Positions 24,185 to 36,945 of a stretch of 64,000 bases of DNA are shown here, one piece after another (positions within the stretch are counted from its first letter, which is position 1; each line of letters starts with the position of its first letter). Both the position numbers and the translations under genes were made by a program. The notes below the pieces were generated by a model that saw nothing but the letters and a program-made list of their open reading frames with translations, searched no databases and had not been told where the DNA came from. Source of the stretch: Punica granatum (taxonomy: Eukaryota > Streptophyta > Magnoliopsida > Myrtales > Lythraceae); NCBI RefSeq assembly GCF_007655135.1, contig NC_045130.1, positions 29,074,605 through 29,138,604 of the forward strand, written 5' to 3'.

Positions 24185-26890
24185 TTAGAGCAACAATAGA
24201 ATGGACAGGATGGTTTTGGTGAAAAGGAACGTACCGTTGAAAGGGACTGTGGTCATTTGAAAGTCAGAGACAGACAACAACGAGGCCCAATCGCTGCTGG
24301 GTTGGGCACGATGGAGCAGCAAAGGGGCCGGTAGGCAGAGGCCAATAGGCAGAGGCCAGTGGCGAGGGGGACAGCGAAGTCCACGGTGAGGGCTGTGTGC
24401 GCACTCGAATTTTATCTCGTCGGGGCACGCATGCGCGCGCCTATGCAATGCGGCTTGGGAGTGTCCACCTTTCCAGGGATGCGCGACGGACGCATGTGAG
24501 AAGGAGTCGCCACTTGTCATTTTACGACCCGAAGGTCGAGGGCCGGCAAGTTACCTGGGTCTAGGGGTACGGGGTACACCTAATTGCTAAGGCATATGGT
24601 ATGCGAAACCCGAGGTTCCTAATTCGGAGGTTATGTTACATGCGCGCCTATATCTCGCATGCCCTATTAGTACTCTATCTTGTCTAGGCTTGCCATTTTA
24701 ATTTAATTACCACTTAATTAAGTTCCGCTCATCTTACGCGTTTTGACACCGTAAATTCGAAAAAGCACTCCGACAGTCCACTCTCCGACCAGGATTCTTA
24801 CATGAATAAATGTACAATGTAAACCCTTACCTTGTTCTCTCAAATAAATAAAATACAAATTACAACAATTGAATCCCGGTCGGTTCGCGTTCGGTTGTTA
24901 TTCCACTCGTGGCTCACCGTGTGGTTTGAGTAACCGAAACCGAAATTAAAGCAACGCGGGCTCAGAGAGCCGGGGGTCGGGTCCAATCGAACCAACGGAT
25001 GGCGAAAGAATCATGTGACTCTCTTGATAGCAGTAGGATCGGTCGAGCTCTCGGGTCATGTCCGGCCGCGACTTACTTACTCGATCCGAGTCGTCTTCCA
25101 CATAAACACTACTAGGAGCGAAGCAGTAAGTCGAAATAGGACTCGATTCCGCACTCAGGTTGCGCACGCTAGGTGTATGGGGGCGTTGGACCCCCTGATT
25201 GACAAAAGAGGGTGTTGGACCCTGTGTATATCGTATCCTAGGGATCCGGGCTCGACTTGCAATAAATAAACAGAAAACATAGAGTTGTGTCTTTTAATGT
25301 CGTGTTTACGTGATTAGCCGATTCGTGCGGGATTTCGATCAAAAGCGTATCTAATTATTCACATGTGCATATGAACAAGCAAAATCAGTCACGGCAGAAC
25401 TTAATTTTGTCAATTTTAAGTCCGAATAATTAATTAAACCAATTTTGATGTATTTAATCGATTTAATTCTCTTAAAGCCGAGTGAACATGAGATTGGTTC
25501 GTGTGAATTCGTTCTCGCTTCAAACAACCGGTTTTAATGTCGAGTAATTAAAATATTCCAATTCGTGCTTTTGTTGATTTAATTAAAACAATTATTTTAT
25601 TATTATTATTTTTGTCGTTCTTTTCTTTATTTTTATTTTTATTTTTATTTTTTTATTCAATTTTTCGACAAGATAATCACAAAGTTTATCATCGCAATCA
25701 TCAAATTTATCCACGAATTAAGACCTACGCATGTCACTAAGTCGGAGTAATATACCTAATCCCGGTTCAAACCGGAAATGTGGCGGTCGGACTGGCAGGA
25801 GGCGGTTTGTATAGTTCAGACCTGCTGGACGGGCGCTGGGCCGAGCGCGGGCGAACTGGGCTAAACGCGCGGGAGGTGGGCCGAATGTGCGGGAGATGGG
25901 CCGAGCGCGCGGGAGTTGGGCCGAGCGCGCGGGAGATGGGCCGAGTTTGCGGGCGAAACGGGTCGCGCGTTCCGGGCCGAACCCGAGGTGAGGCGGAATG
26001 GGTCGGATCGTCTCGGCTGGACTAGGCAGAGCGGGCTGGGCCGAATCTGCTGGGCTGGACCTGCACAAACCAAAAAGATGGGCTGAGCCCGTGAGAAGGA
26101 GTGTGAGCGGAGAAGATGAAGTTGGGCGAAGGAGAGGAGTCCGGCGGCCGCGGATGGCGGTTCCCGCCTCTGGGCGCCGCGGCGACGGCACGGGAGACGG
26201 TGGCGAGTACCGCCTGGGCTACGCCGTGCTCGGGAGGGGCGTCACGAGGCCCTGGTCGGCTAGGATCGTGGGGAAATTTCGGTTTTTGGCGAGGTTCTTG
26301 AGTTTTCCGACGAGGGATTTTCCGAATTCAATTGCCGGAAATCGGGGGAATTGAGAGGGGGAAATATAGGGGTTTTACTCCGGGGAGTGTCGCTGGTCCG
26401 TTCCCGGGGAGAAATCGGAGCGAGAGGGAGGGATTTCGAGCCTTTCTTTTTTCGGGAGGTCCGAGAGTCGGGAGGGTTTTTTTTTTTTTTTTCGTCCGAA
26501 AGAGAGCGGGACTATCCGGGAGAAATATCGGTCGAGGGAGCGTGCCGGAGAAACGAGCGGTCCCGTGGTGGACGAGCGTGTCAGCCGTGGCAGGCGATCG
26601 CGGTGGGTGGGCAACCGCGGCGTGTCGGAGGTGGCAGAGGGACGTCAGTGAAAGAAGAGAAGAAGAAGAGGGGGAAGAAGAGAAGAGAAGGAAAGAAATG
26701 CGGGGTCGAAAAGGAAGAGGAAGAAAGGAATAGGGGGCGAAATGGAAAGAAGGAAAGGATAGGGGCGAAAATGAAAGGGTCAGAAAGTTCTGACCCGCGT
26801 CAGAAAATTCTGACGCTGATCTGGCCGGTCTGATCCGATCTGATCGATTTGACGCGATTTGACCGGTCTGACGCTATCTGACCGGTTTGA
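24185..26890. other. GC-rich island, probable degraded retrotransposon
   Basis: Base composition shifts sharply to GC-rich compared with the AT-rich surroundings. The block GTCGCCACTTGTCATTTTAC..GGTCGAGGGCCGG (about 24508-24555) resembles untranslated sequence of plant Ty3-type elements. The ORFs over 25718-26833 overlap on both strands and are Arg/Pro/Gly/Ser-rich, as expected of GC-rich non-coding DNA. Boundaries and target duplications could not be fixed. A GTCAGAAA-type palindrome and GATCTGAT-type repeats occupy 26780-26890. Confidence 0.4.
25838..25957 (+). repeat. Six tandem copies of a 20-bp GC-rich repeat
   Basis: Units of the form GGGCCGAGCGCGCGGGAGAT start every 20 bp from 25838 and differ at a few positions. 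The array lies in the GC-rich island. CpG-dense tandem repeats of this sort are often methylated in plants; that is inference. Confidence 0.9.
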
Positions 26891-28325
26891 CCCTTGGAGA
26901 GAGATTTTTTTTTTAAATAAATAAATAAAAATGCCATCCTTTTATTAGGGTGGACCAAAATGGGATGCTGATAGGCTGTTGGTGATTCACCCACCAAGAA
27001 GTGAGCCTTTTAAATAATCGACATCTCCTTTTGCAGGAGATGTATCTGTTGAGGCTAAAATAAAAATTACAAATTAATAGACGTATCCATTCTTTAATAG
27101 ACTTGTGTTCAATGGAGAGTTTATGAAAAGAAAACATCCAGCCAACAGATCATTATTACAAAAAAATTAATTGGTGAGAATGGACAGTTTCATAAAGAGT
27201 TCGAGTGAGATTCTTCAAAATTGTCGGTTAATGATGGTGGTTATTATATCTTAGAGTGATTTGTCATGGAAACTCATCTACAAACTCAAAGCAAGTAGGC
27301 AAATTTCCCTTAATAACATCTGATTTGCGCTAGAAATTATATTCCTCCCTCAACTGCAACTCCAACCATCGACGAGGAAAGTATATCAGGACTTGTTTAC
27401 TTTGCCTAAGATGACCAGATCCCAATCATTCAAACCTCCGACACACCCATCAAGCAGTGCAAACAAGTTGCTGTAGTGAATCTGCAGATGGCGAAAGTCG
27501 CTGTGGCTGATAACAAAGCCAACAATTATTGGAAGGAATCGGAAGACCAGAGAAGCTTCCTTGATGGTTAACTCAGCCATGCTATACATATGTCGTTGTT
27601 CTCTAAATAGAAGAGTTCACTTAGAGACCACCGTTTGATGCAATTATGTGAGATTTCCGCAGATGGACCCAGAGATCAGTCAATTAGCTTCTTGGGCGTG
27701 TTGAACTTAATATTCATGACTCTCAGAGGTCACGTTTGTTCGAAACAAATCTGATTGTCTGAACTAATGTTCTTTTTCTCAGATGTCGATCTTGCGGCAG
27801 GAAAGAAAAATCAAAGCGCCCCTTTGGTTGGTCGAGACAGGTCCACATGTGCCAAAGAGTTTATGGCAACTTGATGGAAAATTTCAACAAATCACTGCTT
27901 AAGAAATTGCGATGAATCAGAGAAGAACACATTCAAGCTAGTTCAGAAAATGAGTTTGGAAACTAACGCACAGAATATTGGTGTTAGTAAAAAGGATCTC
28001 TTGATCAATCCAGAGATCATTTTGATTGACTAGTAGCACAAATCGAGTTTAATAACACTATCAATTTGAATTTGGTGATAGACATAACTTATTGTAGCCA
28101 AGCTAGCAATATGGGATAAAAATGATCATTGAGATCATTTAAAAGATAAACTCTCACATGATTCAATCAAATGCTAACAATCGGATAGGTAAAGATCTAA
28201 TGGTTTCTTGTCGATAATGACCTGTCGATTTGTTATGGTTCAAAAGATAATGACCTGTTGGTTTCGAACTTCTGGAGATATAATAGAATGAATCTGGGCA
28301 GAAAGGGACTTATTCGTACCCAACT
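26891..28325. other. 3' flank of SRLK copy A
   Basis: No gene. Around 27400-27580 the sequence matches, in diverged form, blocks at about 46260-46345 and 51420-51500, that is, flanks of other SRLK copies. A frame reading AVADNKANNYWKESEDQ is preserved there but unidentified. Confidence 0.45.
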
Positions 28326-29479
28326 CTACCGGCCTTCGAATAAAGTTACACTAATCTCATTCACACTGTACTCTCGTCTATTCATTAGAAGGTCCTTTCC
28401 ATCGGGGATCCTTTCCAGATAAAAGCTTGGTTCCTTGGGCTGAAGAAGTGTCATGCTCTCACTGTCAAGCATCAGGAGCACAGAAGACATAGTCGATCTA
28501 TCTTCGAGACATTTTTGTATGCATAAAAGCCCAACTTGTATGCATCTCATAATTTTCGAAAGTGGGAAAGAATTCTCCATCCTTTCATCTATCATGTCAC
28601 GACCCAAAATTTCAGTAGAATTTCCCATATATTTTCTCGATCTCTATTATCGCATAAACTATTCACATAAAAATCTGTTTTCCATAAATTTCCCAATATA
28701 TATAACCAATTCAGCAAGCTCTAATATGTATATACATCTCAAGAGAGTACTCTTTCTCACTCACATCACTAAACCAACTAAACACAAGTTTCAGGTCGTA
28801 ACATATTTATAGCATTCTACATGAACTTACAACTTATACTATGAATGGGTCTAACTACAAAAATCCTTTTACACTGATCCCTGATGTCCAAAAAGTTCTC
28901 CTGTACTACTAGTCTAGCTCTTAGCTCATCTGAAAATATTATATGCAGGGGGTGAGCTGCATCTCAGTAAATACTATATTTCGAAGTAAAATGAATTAAT
29001 ATTAAGAACTAAATATATTTTTAAATGACCAAGTGTTCATATAGATAATACCAGCATACCCAAATCCATAATCTAATTCACCAACATAACATATTATACA
29101 ATATATACAAATAATTACTAAATTCATTCTGAAACAATCAATTATCTTTATAACCATATAATAATATTAAAATTAACCATCACCTCAGCATCACCTAACA
29201 CTCATACACTGCCTAAATCAAGCTCTAGCAACAACACAGCTTTCACAAAACAACTTCAGACAATCTCAATAATCATCACATCTATAGCAATCAAATCAGA
29301 CAAACAATATATAACACAATTAATCAACTTAGCCATATGGTCGCATTTCCTTGCGACAAGTTAAGACGGTACCGTAATCCTGCATTTCTCACCCATAGCA
29401 TCCTCAACTCCCAATACTCATATCTCATAAGTGGGAGCCGCCCATTAACTTTTGGCTGTAAGAGTTGACCTCAATTTAT

Positions 29480-29618
29480 ATTCTGCCGGGTCCAACGGCC
29501 GATCGGGCTCCTTCTTCTATTCTGCCTGGTCCAGTGGCCGATCAAATTTCTATTTATATTCTGCCGGGTCTAGTCACCGATTTGGCCCATTTTATAATCC
29601 TCCGGGTCTAGCGGTCCC
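29480..29618. repeat. 39-bp tandem repeat, about 3.5 copies
   Basis: Units beginning ATTCTGCCGGGTC at 29480, 29519 and 29558, with a partial one at 29597. The same phrase CTGCCGGGTCT occurs at the right end of the host element (32169-32179), so the array may have grown from terminal sequence. Confidence 0.85.
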
Positions 29619-30035
29619 ATGACTATAGTCAAACAGTATCAGTATACACAAGCACAATTCCAATCACATTACAATAGTATCATATATCTCAAACACAATC
29701 AACATATACAATCACACCGCATATTTCAAGTCAAAATAAAAAATAAAAGGGCAATTTCTCTCAAATCCTTTCACACAACCCAGCAAGAACCATTTCTTAA
29801 TCTCTAACTATCACAATATTCTTCTTAAATAATTTATATAATCATAATACATCATTTCACAAGGGAATAGAGTACTCAAAGAACATCTAACATATGGTCC
29901 ATCGAATCAAGCCTTCGGATGCAAGGATTTGGTCTCCTTAGTCCTACCAAATGCAAGCATAAGACGAAAACAAATCATATATCATATAATTCCATCCATG
30001 TATATATATATCATGCCTAACCATGTGCCATTCTC

Positions 30036-30225
30036 TTCTCTTTTTTTTGCTAACCCGGGGTGTCTAGGTTTCGCCCGACTAATCCCCGAGATTCCGTGAA
30101 CCCCGACGACGCATGAAACGGGCAATCATGCCAAAGGCGCTCCGGTGGTTCCAAAGGATTTCGAGCCCAGGATCGGGTGGATACTTAAGCTCCTCCTTAC
30201 CACTAAGCTAAACTTCTTAGAGTTA
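30036..30225 (-). mobile_element. 190-bp tRNA-derived SINE nested in the LTR-like element
   Basis: Minus-strand head GTTTAGCTTAGTGGTAAGG contains a clean A box, GGCTCGAAATCC resembles a B box, and the 3' end runs into an A-rich tail (TTCTCTTTTTTTT on the plus strand). Flanks CCATGTGCCATTCTC (30021-30035) and CCATTTGCCATTCTC (30226-30240) match at 14 of 15, a typical SINE target duplication. It is a different family from the SINE at 21645. Confidence 0.82.
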
Positions 30226-33200
30226 CCATTTGCCATTCTCAAGAGAAGAGACATTTGCTCTTAAATTCTAGGCACTCATGCAGCCATAATGGTCAATCAT
30301 ATAATCAATAAAAAGGTCAACAAATCAAAAGGTATATTAAGGCGGCAAGTTCTTCTTAATGAACTTAACAACCCAATCCTGATAATTCAACATACTGAAA
30401 TCCTATAAACTCACATAAGTTAAAATAGAAGTCCTAAGCGTAGGAACTTATTACAATCAACTTCTTCTAATTGTTCTACCTCCATTCCATCCCATTTACT
30501 TCCCATCAGTATCTTTTTGCAATAATAAGAACCGATCGATAATTGACTTAATCTTTTCCTCAAATCATCATTTCAATTTCACAATGTCAAACAATTAGTT
30601 AACGGAGATTAAATTGCTAAGACAGTTATGTTAGTAAAAGATTAAATCCATCATCAAGCCCAATAAAGCATTTTCATGCTTAATTAAATCGTCAATCAAC
30701 AACCTCCAACTTAATAACATAACTAACATTACCCAAGCTATAGCAGCAAAGGGAAGCTAAATCACTTAACAAAACTCAGAGAGATCCTAAAATCAACTAT
30801 TAAAGCAACTTCATCTCCGCACCTAAGCATATTACCACTTCCTGATTTGCTATAACACAATAGGGCTAAGTAAAAGAGAAATCTAATCAGCAATACATAC
30901 CCAAAACCCGTCAATAACGGGACAAGAACGCGAGGTTAGGTCTTCCTTGCAGTGTTCTCTGATTTCCTTATTTCAATATACCCTCAATCTTCTCTGCCTC
31001 GTTCATCTCTCTATTCGGTTTCTCCACCCTTGACCTGCTCCTTTTTATATCACCTTCCCTTTTCTATACCCCGATAAGATTAACCAGCCCTTTACTTCTG
31101 ATTTCATAAAGAAAAATGACAAAATTAATTAAGCAAAGCTCAAAGAAATAGCAAACGAATATATACCTAAGGTGCTCACAACCTAATTAATTGCAAGCTA
31201 CAAACCTGAAATGATTTCCTACTTCCAACCCCGATACACTCTTAGCCTACTAAGTTCTCACCAGTCTTATGTGTCTTCCTCAACTACTCTATCCTTCCAT
31301 AACCCTCATAAGGCTTAAACAATCTCATATAATCTACTTCCTTCAGCTCAAAACAATTTTAAGAGAAGTCAACCTTCAGATTTACCTATCTTTCACTCAA
31401 ATCTCCAAATAATCCATTTATAAACAGAGTTCAACATTGCATCTCTAGTTCTCATCCAACCAAACTCATTAATTGCAATCAACAAATATAAAATTAGAAC
31501 GTAAATTCAATCCTCCATCGAATGCAATCAAGCTTAAGCAATCTCATCCACTCTAACTCCTCCAGCTTAAAATGAAATGAAATTCAATCGAATAAGAAAG
31601 TAAGAGCCTTAGACTCCACTTAATTCGGTAAATACCTATGCTAAGACTATAGAACACCGACTTACCAACCGATCCCGAAGTCCAGCCTTCTCCTCCTTCG
31701 TTTCTTCCTTTGTTCTCTCTCTCTCTCTCTTACTGTCCCTCTCTGTCTCTCTCTCACCTGATCACTCCTCGACATGAGAACGAAGCCAAACCAGCAAGAA
31801 CAAGCAAGAGGAACATGAAATCGGCAGTGGCTAGAAGCTAGGGAATCAATTAGAAGCTCGTGAGATAGAAAAGGAGAAGCTCCGATGAGCTTGACGAAGC
31901 TCGAGAAGGTCGTCAATGGCAGGCTCTCGTTTTCCTCTTTTTCTTCCCCCAACTCTCTCTATCTCCCCCTCTCTGTTCTTCGTCTCCCTCCCTCTGTTCT
32001 TCGTTTTCTTCCTAAACAAAAACAGAACAAAATGAAAAAGAAAGAAGTCAATGGCAGTGGGGGTTGCTGAGGGGAGAATGAGGGGAAGAATTTGGAGCCA
32101 GAGTCCATGCCTCCATTCTTTTTCTTTTTTTTTCAGCCACATAAAAGTCATATGTTTGAAAAAAAATCTGCCGGGTCTCACATATCAGTTCACTTGCTTT
32201 TCCTTCGACCCATAGTTTCCATGCCTACAATTTGAATATATTAAAAGAAAATCCCAAACGAGAGCATTTATAATGCATGACTAGCTTGTCAATAAGAAGC
32301 TTACATGCCCGAGAAGAGAGAAATAGTTGCCAGGATGGTTACACTCTCTGTTCCTTTTGCTGCAAACTATTTCAAGCACTAGCAGTCTGAAGCTGAAGAC
32401 ATCCGACTTTATTGCGAATATCCCATGAACAACATATTCCGGGGACATGTAGCCGCTACATTTCAATCATGAAAAATACTTAAGTATTTTCTTTTTTAGA
32501 GACTATAAAACAATTAATATGAATTGGAAGTATCTAGACGAGAAGGTTTCATTAATCTTTGATGGCTTACTATATGCCGACTATTCTTTTGGTTTGCTCT
32601 AAGTACTGATCCTCCCCAAATGTCCTGGCCATGCCAAAATTCGATATTTTTAGATTCACCTGGCTATCCAACAAGACATTGCTAACTTTAAGGTCGCGAT
32701 GGATAATTGTCAACCTTGAATCTTGGTGAAGATAAAGAAGTCCTCTAGCCACTCCCACAATGATGTCAAATCTCGTCCTCCAGACTAAACTTCCTTCAGT
32801 TGTACCTGGAGAAGCATTTCTGTGAGTTTAATTGATAATGACATATATTTCACGGTTAAACAGCTAAGATAGAATCGCACTGACTGAATATAAGAGAGTC
32901 CAGGCTTCCATTGGGCATATACTCGAACACTAACATCCTCTCTTCTCCTCCGATGCAACATCCCAAAAGTTTCACAAGGTTTCAGTGTTGAAGTTTTGCA
33001 ATCAGCATGACCTCATTCTTGAACTCATTGAGGCCTTGCCTAGAAGTCATTGAAAGTCTCTCTTCTTGCCCATTTGGGAGCTGGCCCGGTTTAAGTCGAA
33101 GCGAATTTCTTAGAATCAATTAGACAATTGATCTCAATACATGATGCTTATAAATTATTGATCCCAACACGCTTTAAAGAAGGATATTGGATGACCTGGT

Positions 33201-34389
33201 AAACAGGCCCGAAGCCTCCTTCCCCTATCTTATTGGAGTAGGAAAAGTCATTAGTTGCTTGTGAAATCATGACTGCATCGAACGAGGGCAATTCGAAATT
33301 CTCCTCTTCTCCAGCATGAATATCAGATCTTACCCCTCTTAAAATTAACAATTTCTTAGGACTTTCCTGGGTTAACATCGAAACAGAGATTTCAGGATTT
33401 TCTTGAGATATTATAACAAATTTTCTGTCTCTAGTAAAAGGGAGGAGTTGTGGCCAAAAAAAAAAAAAAGGTTAAAGGGAGGACTTGGTTACCTTGGCCC
33501 TTTCTTCTTCTCCAAGAAACCCATAAACAGAACATTGCGGAAGAAACCGATAGAACCACCGCCGCATCAACCACCAACTTCTTCCTCCTGAAACCTACTT
33601 ATGTTAAAATGACTCGGTATGCACTAAAAACAAATCAATTATCTTGGATAATCTCGCATGAACAAATGAAATTGCATTACCGGTTACCTTGTTCTGAAGC
33701 TACAACCCAAATGAAAAGTTCACTCCCGTAATAATCATCATTAATAGGTTCCCTTATGTCAAGAAGATCTCCAAACCAAAACTGACAGCTGCTCCTGTCT
33801 CTGCTGTCACTAGTGCTTCAATAAGCAGTGCATGTACAATTCCTCAAGCACATTTTCTCGCATTCCTTAGTGGTTATGCTACTATTCATCTCAAACTGCA
33901 AAAGTTCGGGCAACTTCATCCGCTTCACCCGTTTAAAACCTTCGGGAACTGAACAATTGAACGGGCTTTTCCTTACACAACCGCCTGAGAACCATAGGTC
34001 AGGCATGTTAGAGTCCTCAGCTAATTTGGATATATAGCCAGGAAGGCATTTGCAAGTTTGAATTGGATTAGCTAAGACACAGACTGCATTAAGCCTGCAT
34101 TTTGTACACTCATCGCAAGCATTGTTTGGTAACTCGTATAAAAGTGTCCAATCTAGTGTTTGGTTGTCCCACATGTAGTGTTGGAGCTTGCCTGTGTAAT
34201 TTACAACATACCTTGACAAAATGTCTTGGTTATGGAGATAATATGTACTGTAAGCTTCCTGAGTACCATAAACCATTATCGGGATGATGATTGAATCGGA
34301 ATATGTGCGGATACGGCTGAAATGATGAAAACTTCTGTACCTGTTAAAATGATAAGATAAAAACAGAGTGAGGCGTCAACATAAATGGT

Positions 34390-34470
34390 ACAACGACTAG
34401 AATTGAACTAGGAGGCTGAACCTATTAGTTCCTATGCGAGGGTGTGTGGCACTATACCATGTCCCCTTTC
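34390..34470 (-). mobile_element. SINE relic in intron 1 of SRLK copy A
   Basis: In gene sense the intron contains a tRNA-like GTATAGTGCCACAC and, further on, GTTCAATTCTAG. Related sequence sits at the equivalent place in copies B (about 41470-41540) and C (about 44390-44480). The insertion therefore predates these duplications. Confidence 0.45.
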
Positions 34471-35776
34471 TCTATGATGTATATGCTTTTGTGATTTCAT
34501 CTAATTGGCCTAAAAACTTGTATAGTTCTTGTTCCCCCATAGTTACAAGAGATGATAGGGGGAGGTGAGAAAAGGTGCGTGGAAACTACATTCATGCCCT
34601 ATCTCATAACATTTAAATGAGTTAATATCAATTGATTTGCCTTTTATTTGATCATGCAATGCATATATACAGGATGGCCGTTGTCTTCCGATCGACGCAT
34701 GAAGGGAATCTGTACTTGAGAATTTATTTGACACGCCTCAATCTAACATGAAAAATATTCTCTTAGCTTTTCATATTGAACACCTCTACAACAATAGGAG
34801 AAAGGATCAGCTAGTAATGCTTAAAGATGTGTCATGATATATATAAATGTTTAGGAAAAGAAATCTTTAGAGTAGTTGACAGTTGTCTTTCATCAATCTT
34901 TCATACGAAAACACGATAGTAATAGGAAACGAAGTAAGTGAGCAATCGAAAAAAAACATGTGCCAAAATATACAATAAAACTTACAAGAAAAGATAAATG
35001 CCATGTGATGTTGCCCTCAAGTGCGGTCGGCGGGGATTCATTCAGTAAGAGAACTGGCCTAGAGAAGGATCCTCTGCACTCTTCTATGACGTAAGTTGAC
35101 GCTCTATCCCGAGCTTAAAGTCCATACTAAAATTCATTTCCCCAAACATCGTATCGGTAGGATGATCTAAATTCTGCTAGAGATAACTTTCCTAGTTATC
35201 ATATTTCAAAACCAAGTTTCCTGAATGAAGGAGCTCAGCGATTATACTGCTGCTTGAGGATAGATTCTGAGTATTCGACGACCAAAACGCTCGTCCGGAG
35301 TTGTCTTGGATGAAAAGAGTCCCATGCTCGATCTTCAAAAGACCTGGTGAGCCATCAAGGGGTTTATTTCTATTTACAACCCAAACAATCGTTCTACTTG
35401 GGATATTATGGAACCAAATCCCGAGATAACGGTTGGAAAAACCCCAGCTCGTATTTTCCACGGGCAGAGATTAATGTGGCACCCTCCCTTATCGGTTGGA
35501 ATTGGTTCAATGAATCCATGGACGCACAAAAATCTAGCAGCGATAATGAATCAAGAGGTGAGCAGAATACAGTGGAACACACGAGAAATCTCATTTGATG
35601 TTCAAGATTGACCCAAATTCCTCAATAGTTGCTGAGCTATCGTGTATGACAGAGTTAAAATGTCTTCGTACTTACTCAGGAAATGCCATTGTGTCTGCAG
35701 CTTCCGTGCTGAAATGTCTTCGAATTCTACTATCATATTCATTTAATGACCTCTCAATTAAAAGATTATGGAGGTA

Positions 35777-36521
35777 CTAGACTTTTTTACTTGTGCGTTG
35801 CACATATAATTTTTCCTAATGGAGATTTGTTGGACTTTTTTTTTATTGTAAGATTATAATTCCTTTTTTTTTTCCTTGATGGAGAATTTTTATATTTTTT
35901 AAAATTAATTATAGCTTAATTTTGAACAAAATAGTTTCCATAAATTATGCATATCCAAAGTACAATTATGTCGCCATTTTATGCACGTGAATAATTAATT
36001 TGTTATATATAATTTAAATTTTATTTGCTATAGTAAAATTTTTATCATAAATTTAAAATCATATGAGATTTGCATTGCAACAATCTAATAATATATTGAA
36101 CTTTGTAATATAAATTTTAGTTCGTTTATAGATTGTATAGTTCCATATCACTTAAAAATTAATTTTTCATACATAAAATTTTACAGATTGAAGCCAAAAT
36201 ACCTATATAAATAATCCAAATAAAGTCTTTTTATTAATTTTTTTTATTTTTAAATACAAACAAAATTTTACAGATTGGGGGCAAACATATTTAGATAAAT
36301 TAATTCAAGTAAAATTTCTTTTCTAATTTTATTATTATCAAATTAATCTTAATCTAAATTATATAGAGATAAATTTTATTTAGATATTGACCTTTTAGCC
36401 CTATATCAATAAATATTTACATTTTCAGCTTTATTTACCTTTCTAGCCTTATATCAATAAATATTTACCATTCTAACCCTATTGATTACATGTGTTATAA
36501 CTTTATATATATATATATAGA
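35777..36521 (-). mobile_element. 745-bp non-autonomous Helitron
   Basis: On the minus strand it begins TCTATATATATATA, with an A before it, and ends with the hairpin GTGCAACGCAC, a short spacer and CTAG, with a T after it. These are the hallmarks of Helitrons. The matching arm at about 40190-40210 has the uninterrupted site TTTTTCTTCCATACCGTCAT, whereas here TTTTTCTTCCA and TACCTCCAT are separated by exactly this segment. This is a direct empty-site proof. No coding capacity. Confidence 0.88.
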
Positions 36522-36861
36522 TGGAAGAAAAATTAAACCTGGCAGGAAGGGGTATGTTGACTTGACTTGATGTAAGCTGTCAAGTAATTGATAATTAACA
36601 GACCATTAGCGTTGAAACATTTTCTATCTTCCCGTTGAAAAACGAGGTCCCCCACAAGCAAACCTATTCGCTGAGATTCCAGTTGGGCATCAGCTTTAAT
36701 TTGCTCTGGCCCCACGATGCTTCCACTAAGTTTCGATATAGTCGACTATTGAAAACACAATTTGCCAATTGCACCATACATGGTCACATTTTGAGGTAGG
36801 AGCAAGTGCACAATCTGATTTTCTTAGGGATCTATAAATCTATATCTGTATATCTATCTAT

Positions 36862-36945
36862 TTAATATGAAAGGAAGGTTTAGTGGGCTGCTGTATATTT
36901 GTAATTATGACCTCAGAATAGCACAGAATAGTCAAAACAGATCAA
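36862..36945. repeat. Inner end of the left palindrome arm (A side)
   Basis: TATTTAATATGAAAGGAAGG followed by GCTGCTGTA..TTTGTAAT..GACCTC..AATAGCACAG is found inverted at about 38885-38970. Beyond 36945/38885 similarity stops, marking the inner breakpoint of the A/B inverted duplication. Confidence 0.75.

Larger units (their letters stand above)
28595..32182. mobile_element. 3,588-bp TG...CA element in exon 8 of SRLK copy A
   Basis: Starts TGTCACGACCC, ends GGGTCTCACA, and is flanked by perfect 5-bp repeats TATCA (28590-28594 and 32183-32187). The TG/CA ends with a 5-bp target duplication are those of an LTR retrotransposon. No second LTR, gag or pol was found inside, so it is a large solo LTR or a non-coding derivative. 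It contains a 39-bp tandem array, a nested SINE and a pyrimidine-rich CT tract near 31710-31760. Confidence 0.82.
28326..35594 (-). pseudogene. SRLK copy A, G-type lectin receptor kinase pseudogene
   Basis: Eight exons align with intact copy D: 35594-35002, 34340-33688, 33600-33493, 33335-33196, 33086-32885, 32805-32571, 32455-32305, and exon 8 split as 32224-32188 plus 28594-28326. Lectin, EGF (CDECTKC), PAN, TM and kinase parts are all recognisable. Defects are a deletion of about 17 bp after GKYELGFF in the lectin domain (frameshift), stops after KYDN and in YL*Q, a stop after NCTCTAY, a GT-to-GC change at the first donor, loss of AG before exons 3 (ACAT) and 5 (CCG), and a 3,588-bp insertion in exon 8. 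Without that insertion exon 8 is 306 nt and in frame, as in D. The family normally acts as plasma-membrane receptor Ser/Thr kinases; this copy cannot. It is head-to-head with copy B. Confidence 0.9.

Noticed and set aside
25718..26833. Several long overlapping ORFs in the GC-rich island
   Set aside because: High GC removes stop codons; the frames lie on both strands with repetitive Arg/Pro/Ala/Gly and cross a tandem repeat. No domain is visible.
30036..30240. tRNA gene within 30.0-30.2 kb
   Set aside because: A and B boxes are present, but there is no cloverleaf. The A-rich tail and 15-bp target duplication identify a SINE.
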